Source: Acidobacteriota bacterium (lineage in GTDB: Bacteria > Acidobacteriota > Terriglobia > Acidiferrales > UBA7541). From it: a DNA stretch of 5,018 nt. The translations under genes and the position numbers were made by a program. The stretch covers positions 1 through 5,018 of the forward strand of contig PKXT01000322.1 in NCBI GenBank assembly GCA_003133505.1, read 5' to 3'. Shown in pieces: positions 1 to 5,018 of the stretch. Every line of letters begins with the position of its first letter. The stretch's first letter is position 1. The notes beneath the pieces are model-generated. The model saw only the letters and a list, made by a program, of their open reading frames with translations, ran no database searches and had not been told where the DNA came from.

Positions 1-1705
1 CGCCGAGCAGCAGGCCGACGAACAGCGGCCCGGTGGTGGGGAAGGTTCCCGCCGAAGCCGGCGCCTTCTTCTTGGCCGCCAGCCCGCCAGCCAGGGCCAG
101 CACCGGAATCACATAGGCGAAGCGACCCAGAAGCATGACAATGCCGAGGGTCGTATTGAACCACGGCGTGTTGCCGTTCAGTCCGGCGAAAGCCGAGCCG
201 TTATTGGCGTTGGCCGAAGCATAGGCGTAGACGATCTCCGACAGCCCATGCGGGCCCGCATTGTTGAGGCTGGCGAGCGCGGACTGCAACAGGACCGACG
301 CCGCCGAGAAGCCGAGCACGCTGAGCGGATAGATCAGCACCGCGAACATCGCGAGCTTCATCTCGCGGGTTTCGATCTTCTTGCCGAGATATTCGGGCGT
401 GCGGCCCACCATCAGTCCGGCGATGAATACCGCCAGGACGACCTCCATCAGCATGCCGTAGAGGCCCGCGCCGACGCCGCCGAAGACGACTTCGCCGAGC
501 TCGATGTTGACCAACGGGACCAGTCCGCCAAGCGGCGTGTAGCTATCGTGCATGCTGTTTACCGCGCCGCAGCTCGCATCGGTGGTGACCGTCGCGAAAA
601 GCGCCGAGCCGGCGATTCCGAAGCGCACTTCCTTACCTTCCATGTTGCCGCCGGATTCGGATGCGCCGATGGGCATGGAGACAGCGCGTTGACCCACGAG
701 ATGGTGGGAGCCGGTAAGCAGCGGATTCCCGCGCGCTTCGGCCCAGTACGCGGCGGTGATGGCAATCAGAAACAGCGCTGCCATTGCGCCCCAGACGGCC
801 CAGCCGTGGCGCTGAGAGCCGGTCATGCGGCCCAACGTGTAGGTAAGCGCAGAGGGGATCGCGAAAATCAAGACCATCTGAAGAAAGTTCGCGAAAGGAG
901 TGGGGTTCTCAAAGGGGTGCGCGCTGTTGGCATTGTAGAAGCCGCCGCCGTTGGTGCCCAGCTCCTTGATTGCTTCCTGCGACGCGACCGGCCCCCCGGG
1001 AATTGTTTGCCCGGAAATGACTGTGGTGCCCGCGTGTCCATCGGGCGCCGTAGAAGAGATCTTTTGTGGCTCGACAAGTTGCGCAGTGAGATAGGGTTTA
1101 AAGTTCTGCACTACACCCTGGGAAACAAACACCATCGCGATTACCAGGCAGAGCGGCAGTAGCACCCAGAGGAGGGTACGGGTCACATCTACCCAGAAAT
1201 TTCCGAGCTTGTCAGTTTCGTGCCGCCCAATTCCGCGGATTAGCGCGATGGCGAGCGCGATTCCGACTGCTGCGGAAACGAAATTGTGGTAGGCCAGCCC
1301 GGCCATTTGGGTGAAATAGCTCATGGTCGTTTCGGGGACGTAGGCCTGCCAGTTGGTGTTGGTAGTGAACGAGACCGCGGTATTCCAGGCCAGCGCCGGC
1401 GAGACGTTGGCGAATTTCTGAGGATTCAGAGGCAACCATTTCTGGACGCGCTCGATGATGTAAAGCAGTGCGAGCGAGACTCCGCTGAATAGCAACATGC
1501 ATGAGGCGTATTCCGTCCACGGCATTTCGTGCTTCTCATCCACGGAGGTCAACCGGTAAACAGCGCGCTCGCAGGGGCGGAGTAGAATGTCTAAGAATGT
1601 TTTTTGTCCGCTATACACGCGCGCCAGGAAAATGCCCAGGGGTTTGGTTATCGCCAGGATGACAAGCATGAATAGAGAAATCTGAAACCAGCCATTGGCG
1701 GTCAT
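1..1705 (-). CDS. kdpA: Potassium-transporting ATPase subunit A (KdpA), 3' end cut by window edge
   Basis: KdpA is the K+-binding, channel-like membrane subunit of the KdpFABC high-affinity potassium pump. Reading leftwards from ATG at 1705 gives 568 residues with no stop before the edge; compared with E. coli KdpA from memory, roughly 25 C-terminal residues are missing. All four selectivity-filter loops are visible: TNTNWQ (115-120), GTNGGGFYNANS (250-261), TDASCGAVNSMHDS (375-388) and NANNGSAFAGL (499-509). NMEGKEVRFG (354-363) and GRTPEYLGKKIE (434-445) are also family hallmarks. The start follows the kdpF stop by one base; a GGAG at 1719-1716 lies inside the last kdpF codons, suggesting translational coupling. 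The 3' half (left of ~840, residue ~288 onward) is about 65% GC and the 5' half about 52%, so the gene may be a recombinant. Identity is very secure. Confidence 0.97.
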   Translation of the reverse strand, partial: MTANGWFQISLFMLVILAITKPLGIFLARVYSGQKTFLDILLRPCERAVYRLTSVDEKHEMPWTEYASCMLLFSGVSLALLYIIERVQKWLPLNPQKFANVSPALAWNTAVSFTTNTNWQAYVPETTMSYFTQMAGLAYHNFVSAAVGIALAIALIRGIGRHETDKLGNFWVDVTRTLLWVLLPLCLVIAMVFVSQGVVQNFKPYLTAQLVEPQKISSTAPDGHAGTTVISGQTIPGGPVASQEAIKELGTNGGGFYNANSAHPFENPTPFANFLQMVLIFAIPSALTYTLGRMTGSQRHGWAVWGAMAALFLIAITAAYWAEARGNPLLTGSHHLVGQRAVSMPIGASESGGNMEGKEVRFGIAGSALFATVTTDASCGAVNSMHDSYTPLGGLVPLVNIELGEVVFGGVGAGLYGMLMEVVLAVFIAGLMVGRTPEYLGKKIETREMKLAMFAVLIYPLSVLGFSAASVLLQSALASLNNAGPHGLSEIVYAYASANANNGSAFAGLNGNTPWFNTTLGIVMLLGRFAYVIPVLALAGGLAAKKKAPASAGTFPTTGPLFVGLLLG

Positions 1706-1706
1706 G

Positions 1707-1877
1707 TCAAAACTTCTCCGGCCAGAGCAAAGCCGCGACCAGATACCCGAACAGAAGGACGCAAAGTCCGATCATCAGGATGGGCGACGCGGCAGGCGGC
1801 ACGATATTTCCCCAAAAGTGTGCCCACACAGGCGCGAGTGCTATAGGCTGAGCCGCGGATGGTGGTAAGTGTGACAT
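1707..1877 (-). CDS. kdpF: KdpF, small stabilising subunit of the Kdp potassium pump
   Basis: This ORF is too short for most gene callers. From ATG at 1877 it encodes 56 residues. Residues 31-56 form one hydrophobic helix ending in the typical KdpF tail GYLVAALLWPEKF, and the stop is one base before kdpA. In the family KdpF is a single-span peptide of about 30 residues that stabilises KdpFABC in the inner membrane. The start is uncertain. ATG 1877 sits 11 bases after the stop of the preceding small ORF, but has only a weak GGGAC site and adds a Pro/Ala-rich N-terminal extension of 25 residues. GTG at 1802 has GGGGA six bases upstream and would give a 31-residue product, close to the usual length. 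The identity rests on the C-terminal half and position; the start is about even between the two. Confidence 0.85.
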   Translation of the reverse strand: MSHLPPSAAQPIALAPVWAHFWGNIVPPAASPILMIGLCVLLFGYLVAALLWPEKF

Positions 1878-1888
1878 GGCCGGTCCCG

Positions 1889-1975
1889 CTATTGAAGGCG
1901 CCTACACCCGTGAATATAAAGGACGGAGACGGCGAAGAATGCCGCGGTGGCGAGTATTAAGGCGAGATCGGTCAC
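1889..1975 (-). CDS. 28-residue single-helix small protein at the head of the kdp operon
   Basis: GTG at 1975 opens a 28-codon frame ending with TAG at 1891-1889. A strong ribosome site, GGGAGG at 1986-1981, lies five bases upstream. The overlapping ATG one base upstream is followed at once by TGA, which makes GTG the only useful start. The peptide begins M(V)TDLALILATAAFFAVSVL and ends YIHGCRRLQ: a short N-terminus, one hydrophobic helix (residues ~4-20) and a positively charged end containing a cysteine. That layout fits an inner-membrane peptide with its C-terminus in the cytoplasm. It precedes kdpF by 11 bases on the same strand, so it is probably co-transcribed with kdpFA. I have a recollection of similar unnamed short ORFs with an AFF...Y..GC.RL pattern upstream of kdpF in other bacteria, but cannot verify it. 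The function is unknown; a KdpF-like accessory is an inference. Confidence 0.65.
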   Translation of the reverse strand: MTDLALILATAAFFAVSVLYIHGCRRLQ

Positions 1976-2069
1976 ATCAGCCTCCCGGCCATTAAGAATA
2001 CGACCACGCTATGACCCGCGAGGTGAGGAAGGCGTGAAAACTTCGTAAGGATTTTATAAGCTGCCGGTT
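1976..2069 (-). promoter_or_regulatory. Leader and likely promoter region of the kdp operon
   Basis: This 94-base gap lies between the CxxC-protein stop (2070) and the first kdp small ORF, so a kdp promoter is expected here. On the minus strand it contains an AT-rich stretch CTTATAAAAT (2060-2051) followed by TTTTCAC (2040-2034), and a possible -10 TATTCT (2000-1995) with no good -35. Activator-dependent promoters such as kdp under KdpE often lack a good -35, but I do not recognise a KdpE site with confidence. No terminator-like hairpin with a T run is visible after the CxxC gene, so read-through from that unit into kdp is also possible. Confidence 0.3.
1981..1986 (-). promoter_or_regulatory. 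Ribosome binding site GGGAGG for the small kdp-leader ORF
   Basis: GGGAGG lies five bases before GTG 1975 on the minus strand. It is one of the strongest Shine-Dalgarno matches in the window and is the main reason for calling the 28-residue ORF and for placing its start at GTG. Confidence 0.65.
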
Positions 2070-2264
2070 TTATGGTCTTCCAGTAAACAGGCCGCCAAAG
2101 AAGAAGCCAAAGCCGAGGATCGAATCGCAGTGGGGGCAGGAATACATGATTTCCTTCTTCACGATTCCTTCCACGTCCTTGTGAATTTCATCTCCCATTG
2201 ATTGAGAATCCCGCCGGGTTTTGTCCAACGTGACTTCCTTTTTACAATACGGGTACTTGGGCAT
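2070..2264 (-). CDS. Small zinc-ribbon-like protein with one CxxC pair, downstream of the TSUP permease
   Basis: A 64-residue soluble protein of unknown function. The start is ATG 2264, preceded by AAGGA at 2272-2268 with a short three-base spacer. The frame stays open further upstream, but that part overlaps the permease gene in another frame and reads as a shadow (Arg/Cys-rich). The protein starts MPKYPYCKKEVTL, continues with a charged middle (residues ~14-41), then YSCPHCDSILGFG with the pair Cys45/Cys48, and ends in a Gly/Phe-rich tail. Zinc ribbons normally have two CxxC knuckles. Here the first reads Y-P-Y-C (Tyr4, Cys7), so only three cysteines remain. It lies 11 bases after the permease stop on the same strand and is likely co-transcribed. 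No specific role can be assigned; a regulatory or chaperone-like metal-binding accessory is only a guess. Confidence 0.7.
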   Translation of the reverse strand: MPKYPYCKKEVTLDKTRRDSQSMGDEIHKDVEGIVKKEIMYSCPHCDSILGFGFFFGGLFTGRP

Positions 2265-2275
2265 AAATCCTTGTT

Positions 2276-3058
2276 TTAGTGCGCCTTCACAAAGAAATAT
2301 GCGGTCATCCCTATGCCCACCACAATCACAAATCCGCGAATCCAGGATTGTGGTAGCCGTTGCGCATAACGAGCGGCGAAATATCCGCCGGCAACGGCAC
2401 CCACAGTGGTCACAAGGGCCGGCCCCCAATGGACGGCACGCAAAACTATAAAGGTAATTACCGCCGCGCCGTTTATCACTCCGGATAGGATTACTTTCAT
2501 GGCGTTCATGGCGTGGATGTCGGTCATTCCCAGCGCTGCCAGCATGGCCAGGTTTACAATGCCGATTCCGCCGCCAAAGTAGCCGCCATATACCGCGACC
2601 ACGAGTTCAAATATCGCCGCGCCTGCAACAGCGGCGGTGGAAGCATCGCGCGCAAGGCCGGAGGAAAATCGCCGCGAAACCTGGCGCCCGAAGGCGAAGA
2701 GAAGCGTGGCGCTCAGCATCAGCCACGGGAGCACGCGCAGGAAGGTTTCCGCCGGCGTGTGAACTAGCAGAAGCGCTCCGGCGAAACCCCCGATCACGCT
2801 GGTAACGATTAACGGAATCATCATTCGTCGGGAAACGTCCAGGCGATTGCGGTAGGCTCCGCCACTGGCTGTGATGCCCAACCACAGCGCAACGGTGCTG
2901 GTGGCGTTGGCGGGGATGGGCGGTACTCCGGTGGCGAGCAAGGCGGGAAAAGTGAAGAAGCTGCCGCCGCCGGCGACAGCGTTAATCGCGCCGCCGAGGA
3001 CACCCGCGAAAATTAACAAAATGGCCGAATGGATGGTCACATTCCACATATGAGTCAT
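2276..3058 (-). CDS. TSUP (TauE/SafE) family membrane permease, probable sulfite or related anion exporter
   Basis: A 260-residue hydrophobic protein of the TauE/SafE family (4-toluene sulfonate uptake permease, TSUP), whose members move sulfite, sulfoacetate and similar organosulfur anions across the inner membrane. The family's internal duplication is visible: GVLGGAINAVAGGGSFFTFP (19-38) with PANATSTVALWLG (49-61) in the first half, and YGGYFGGGIGIVNLAMLAAL (157-176) with AMNAMKVILSGVINGAA (183-199) in the second. About eight membrane segments are expected. I chose ATG 3058; ATG 3049 (MWNVT...) is equally possible. Neither has a clear ribosome site. The frame is open up to 3259, but the extra residues are polar, Arg/His/Pro-rich and unlike this family. 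It is divergent from the molybdoenzyme gene, which supports a sulfite role. The substrate is inferred from family and neighbours only. Confidence 0.9.
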   Translation of the reverse strand: MTHMWNVTIHSAILLIFAGVLGGAINAVAGGGSFFTFPALLATGVPPIPANATSTVALWLGITASGGAYRNRLDVSRRMMIPLIVTSVIGGFAGALLLVHTPAETFLRVLPWLMLSATLLFAFGRQVSRRFSSGLARDASTAAVAGAAIFELVVAVYGGYFGGGIGIVNLAMLAALGMTDIHAMNAMKVILSGVINGAAVITFIVLRAVHWGPALVTTVGAVAGGYFAARYAQRLPQSWIRGFVIVVGIGMTAYFFVKAH

Positions 3059-3258
3059 TGAATCATAGATGTATATTAGCGGGAGCGGGAATACATGATC
3101 TTCGCGGCATCGAGAAAAGTGGCGATCCCGGATAGACCATTCGTCCTTTCTGTGACGACGGCAGGGTGGAGTAACCTTTCCAGCCGCATCCAGCACATGC
3201 CCCGTCATCCCCGAAAGCTGCTGATTCTGGAGGACTGGGGGATTTCCGAAATAGCGCA

Positions 3259-3294
3259 AAGCCTATGGAATTACTTGTAATTAATCATAGGCTT
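3259..3294. repeat. Nested inverted repeat (candidate operator or hairpin)
   Basis: The outer arms AAGCCTATG (3259-3267) and CATAGGCTT (3286-3294) are perfect 9-base inverted repeats. Inside them AATTAC (3269-3274) and GTAATT (3277-3282) form a second perfect 6-base inverted repeat around TT. Small unpaired remnants (G at 3268, AAT at 3283-3285) separate the two. With 15 paired positions it is the clearest dyad I found here. It lies in the divergent control region, so an operator for a dimeric regulator is a reasonable inference; a transcript hairpin is the alternative. There is no T run afterwards, so it does not look like an ordinary terminator. Confidence 0.7.
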
Positions 3295-3304
3295 AAGTTA
3301 AGAT
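3276..3304 (+). promoter_or_regulatory. Possible sigma-70 promoter for the sulfite oxidase-like operon
   Basis: TTGTAA (3276-3281) and TAAGAT (3299-3304) are spaced by 17 bases; each matches the sigma-70 consensus hexamer at four of six positions. Transcription would start near 3311, leaving a leader of about 75 bases before ATG 3385. The -35 box lies within the right half of the palindrome, an arrangement that would let a bound regulator block transcription. Weak evidence: AT-rich intergenic DNA often yields such matches, and in this phylum (if Acidobacteria) promoter consensus is poorly known to me. Confidence 0.3.
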
Positions 3305-3384
3305 CCTTACAGGTTAATTGTGAAGGGGTGAATGCAGGATTGTTGTTATGTGCTTCACGATGACTTTTATGAGAGGTCCTGCTA

Positions 3385-4611
3385 ATGAGCCGCAAAGTCG
3401 TGGATGACCAGACTACCGGTCCGCTGTGGCAATTTTCCGCCGCGCGCCGCGAATGGCTGGGGCAGGGGATTCGCCTTGCTGGGGCGGCGTGGGCAGCGGG
3501 GATGTTGCCGCCGGGAATGTTAGGTTCGTTTTCTGTCCTGGCTCAGGGCTTGCCGCAGGGATCCGACCGGCTGATTGTACGCTCGGCGAAGTTCCTCGAT
3601 TTGGAAACACCTGTAAATTTGCTCAACTCATGGATTACGCCAACCAATCTGTTCTTCGTCCGCGATCACCTGGCGCTCCCCAATTCTCCGGGACCTGAAT
3701 GGCGGCTCAACATAACTGGAGAAGTGGAAAAGCCGCTTTCGCTATCGCTGGCCGAATTGCGCCACATGGAATCCACCACGCTGACCAACACACTCGAATG
3801 CGCGGGAAACGGCCGCGCGTTCTATCGTCCTCGCGCAGCGGGAATTCAGTGGGAGCGAGGCGCGGTGGGGAATGCGCGCTTCACCGGTCCGCGACTGGTG
3901 GACCTATTGAAACACGCCGGGCTCAAAGCGACCGCGAAGCATGTCGCATTCGACGGTTTCGACGACCCGCCCGGCAAGGTGCCCGATTTCATTCGCAGCA
4001 TTCCCATTGAGAAGGCTGTTGACGACGATACCCTCGTGGCGCTGGAAATGAATGGCGGTCCTTTGCGACTGGAGCATGGTTATCCGGCACGAGCCATAGT
4101 GCCCGGGTGGATTGGCTCGGCTTCAGTGAAATGGCTCAGCGAGATCAAGGTGCTGAATCATGAATTCGAGGGTAATTTCATGAACCCCGGATATCGTCTG
4201 CCGAATAGTCCACTAAAGCCTGGGCAGCCCGTGGATCCGAAGGATACGCATCCGGCCACGGCCCTTCGCGTCAAGTCCACTATTACACGGCCGGGTGATG
4301 GAACACTTTCCAAAGGCCGTTCCATTGAGGTGACGGGAATCGCCTGGGCTGGCGAAAACCAGATTGAGCAAGTGGATGTCTCGGACAACGGGGGAAAGAC
4401 ATGGTCGCCCGCGAAGTTGGGCTCGGAAAGGGCCACATATTCCTGGCGTTTGTGGTCGTTCAATTGGACGCCGCCGTCCGAGGGCGATTTCGTGATTTTG
4501 TCGAAAGCCACCGATAACAAAGGCAATGCACAACCAGAAATTCCCGACTGGAATCCCTCCGGGTATTTATGGAATGGAATGGGCCGCGCGCGTGTGCGCG
4601 TGGAGGCATAG
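3385..4611 (+). CDS. Molybdopterin-dependent sulfite oxidase-family enzyme (SorA/SoxC-like), Tat-exported
   Basis: A 408-residue enzyme of the sulfite oxidase family, which oxidises sulfite to sulfate at a molybdenum-pterin site. An N-terminal Tat-type signal is visible: twin arginines Arg21-Arg22 in ARREWLGQG, then a hydrophobic stretch (~31-53) ending near VLAQG. The Mo-pterin domain follows (~60-260), with FFVRDH (90-95), the molybdenum ligand Cys139 in TLECAGNGR (136-144), GAVGNARFTG (159-168) and HGYPARAIVPGWIGSASVKW (231-250). The C-terminal Ig-like dimerisation domain (~290-408) contains VDVSDNGGKTW (330-340). There is no haem b5 domain, so electrons must go to a separate partner, consistent with the cytochrome c gene three bases downstream. 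ATG 3385 has GAGAGGT at 3371-3377. A SorAB-like sulfite dehydrogenase is most likely; SoxC or an uncharacterised substrate remains possible. Confidence 0.93.
   Translation: MSRKVVDDQTTGPLWQFSAARREWLGQGIRLAGAAWAAGMLPPGMLGSFSVLAQGLPQGSDRLIVRSAKFLDLETPVNLLNSWITPTNLFFVRDHLALPNSPGPEWRLNITGEVEKPLSLSLAELRHMESTTLTNTLECAGNGRAFYRPRAAGIQWERGAVGNARFTGPRLVDLLKHAGLKATAKHVAFDGFDDPPGKVPDFIRSIPIEKAVDDDTLVALEMNGGPLRLEHGYPARAIVPGWIGSASVKWLSEIKVLNHEFEGNFMNPGYRLPNSPLKPGQPVDPKDTHPATALRVKSTITRPGDGTLSKGRSIEVTGIAWAGENQIEQVDVSDNGGKTWSPAKLGSERATYSWRLWSFNWTPPSEGDFVILSKATDNKGNAQPEIPDWNPSGYLWNGMGRARVRVEA
4602..4606 (+). promoter_or_regulatory. Ribosome binding site of the cytochrome gene inside the end of the molybdoenzyme gene
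   Basis: GGAGG at 4602-4606 lies within the last codons of the molybdoenzyme gene, eight bases before ATG 4615. It selects 4615 (or 4618) among several nearby in-frame ATGs and implies translational coupling of the enzyme and its cytochrome. Confidence 0.6.
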
Positions 4612-4614
4612 GCC

Positions 4615-5018
4615 ATGATGACGATGGCAATGATAACCAAGATTATGCGGTCAGTAATATTCACCGCACTTGTTAGCTCTCTCGCTTGCGGCGCGCTTTA
4701 CGCGCAAAGCACGGATCTGCCCGCGGGTGCTGGCCAGGATATTGCCCAAAACTCGTGCACTATCTGCCACAATGCTTCCATAATTACCCAGCAGCACTTG
4801 AGTCCGGCCGCGTGGACAAAGGAAGTGGACAAGATGATCCGGTGGAACGCGCCGGTGCTCGCGGCCGATCACGATGCGCTGATAAAATATCTTGCGGATA
4901 ATTTTCCAGTGCGTCCTGATGCGGGGCTTACATACGATTTGCCTGTGGGGCCCGGGCGCGACGTAGTGCAATCAGCCTGCCTTAGCTGTCACGATGCCTC
5001 CCCGATTCTTTCAGCGCA
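4615..5018 (+). CDS. Secreted cytochrome c with at least two haem sites, partner of the sulfite oxidase-like enzyme; cut by window edge
   Basis: The visible 134 residues begin with a signal peptide (~1-30; basic start, hydrophobic SVIFTALVSSLACGALYA) with likely cleavage after ALYA. They then carry two c-type haem attachment motifs: CTICH (48-52) and CLSCH (122-126). The two segments look alike (GAGQDIAQNSCTICHNASII versus GPGRDVVQSACLSCHDASPI), indicating tandem copies of a short haem domain of about 74 residues. Axial Met ligands cannot be assigned with confidence: Met74 is the only Met between the two motifs. The gene follows the molybdoenzyme stop by three bases, and the natural role is to take electrons from it in the periplasm, as SorB does for SorA. 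SorB is a monohaem protein as I know it, so this would be a two-domain variant. Start ATG 4615 is picked from the GGAGG at 4602-4606; in-frame ATGs at 4618, 4624, 4630 and 4645 are alternatives. Confidence 0.9.
   Translation, partial: MMTMAMITKIMRSVIFTALVSSLACGALYAQSTDLPAGAGQDIAQNSCTICHNASIITQQHLSPAAWTKEVDKMIRWNAPVLAADHDALIKYLADNFPVRPDAGLTYDLPVGPGRDVVQSACLSCHDASPILSA

Larger units (their letters stand above)
3059..3384. other. Divergent intergenic region between the permease and the sulfite oxidase-like gene
   Basis: These 326 bases hold no gene I can support. The left part (~3080-3258) is GC-rich and open in frames on both strands, but the peptides (Arg/His/Pro-rich) resemble no family and lack ribosome sites. 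The right part (3259-3384) is much more AT-rich and carries a nested palindrome at 3259-3294, a possible promoter just after it, and the GAGAGGT ribosome site of the molybdoenzyme gene at 3371-3377. The region must contain the promoters for both directions. An intergenic repeat or a structured leader cannot be excluded for the GC-rich part. Confidence 0.7.

Noticed and set aside
248..1162. A 304-codon plus-strand open frame opposite kdpA
   Set aside because: It lies wholly antisense to a secure kdpA, is full of Arg/His/Asp typical of a GC-rich shadow frame, has no ribosome site and resembles no family.
2139..2150. A 12-base word GGAATACATGAT repeated exactly at 3088-3099
   Set aside because: About one chance 12-base repeat is expected in 5 kb. 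One copy is inside a coding region, and the flanks do not match.
2265..2429. The upstream part of the open frame containing the CxxC protein, giving a 119-residue product
   Set aside because: It overlaps the permease gene in another frame and reads as low-complexity Arg/Cys-rich shadow sequence; the ATG at 2264 has an AAGGA site and begins the sensible protein.
3059..3259. A 67-residue N-terminal extension of the permease
   Set aside because: The residues are polar and Arg/His/Pro-rich, unlike TSUP proteins, which begin directly with a membrane helix; no ribosome site at 3259.
3095..3280. A 61-codon plus-strand frame in the intergenic region
   Set aside because: No ribosome site, no recognisable similarity, and it ends within the palindrome; the opposite strand is equally open, so it is likely chance.
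3259..3294. The palindrome as an intrinsic terminator or end of an insertion element
   Set aside because: No T run follows on either strand, no converging genes need a terminator here, and no transposase or target duplication is visible.
3305..3384. A molybdenum-cofactor riboswitch or other riboswitch ahead of the molybdoenzyme gene
   Set aside because: The likely leader is only about 75 bases and AT-rich, and I see no conserved riboswitch core.
4158..4664. A 168-codon minus-strand frame opposite the molybdoenzyme gene
   Set aside because: It is antisense to a well-supported enzyme with intact motifs and has no family resemblance.

Overview
The window reads as a piece of a chromosome from a free-living Gram-negative aerobe. 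It encodes a Tat-exported molybdoenzyme with a c-type cytochrome and a high-affinity Kdp potassium pump. The gene content and the style of the KdpA and cytochrome proteins remind me of Acidobacteria. That is an inference from memory; no marker gene is present to prove it.

Layout. Positions 1-1975 (minus strand) are the front of a kdp operon, read leftwards: a 28-residue one-helix small ORF with an excellent ribosome site, then kdpF, then kdpA, whose last ~25 codons run off the left edge. kdpB and kdpC would be expected beyond the edge. Positions 1976-2069 are the kdp leader and promoter region. Positions 2070-3058 (minus strand) hold a two-gene unit: a TauE/SafE (TSUP) membrane permease followed 11 bases later by a small CxxC protein. 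Positions 3059-3384 are the divergent intergenic region, which contains a long AT-rich nested palindrome next to a plausible promoter. Positions 3385-5018 (plus strand) are a molybdenum sulfite-oxidase-family enzyme and, three bases after its stop, a cytochrome c with at least two haem sites that runs off the right edge.

How the genes may work together. The molybdoenzyme and cytochrome form a SorAB-like periplasmic sulfite dehydrogenase pair. The divergent TSUP permease belongs to the family that moves sulfite, sulfoacetate and similar anions. A simple reading is a sulfite-handling module: export to the periplasm, oxidation to sulfate, and electrons to cytochrome c. The substrate is inferred, not shown. 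The Kdp genes are functionally separate.

Main oddities. There is a sharp change in base composition inside kdpA: about 65% GC left of ~840 and about 52% right of it, with the frame intact. An undeclared small ORF heads the kdp operon. kdpF has two possible starts. The zinc-ribbon-like protein lacks one expected cysteine. The palindrome at 3259-3294 overlaps a candidate promoter. I saw no RNA genes, CRISPR arrays, insertion sequences or transposase genes.
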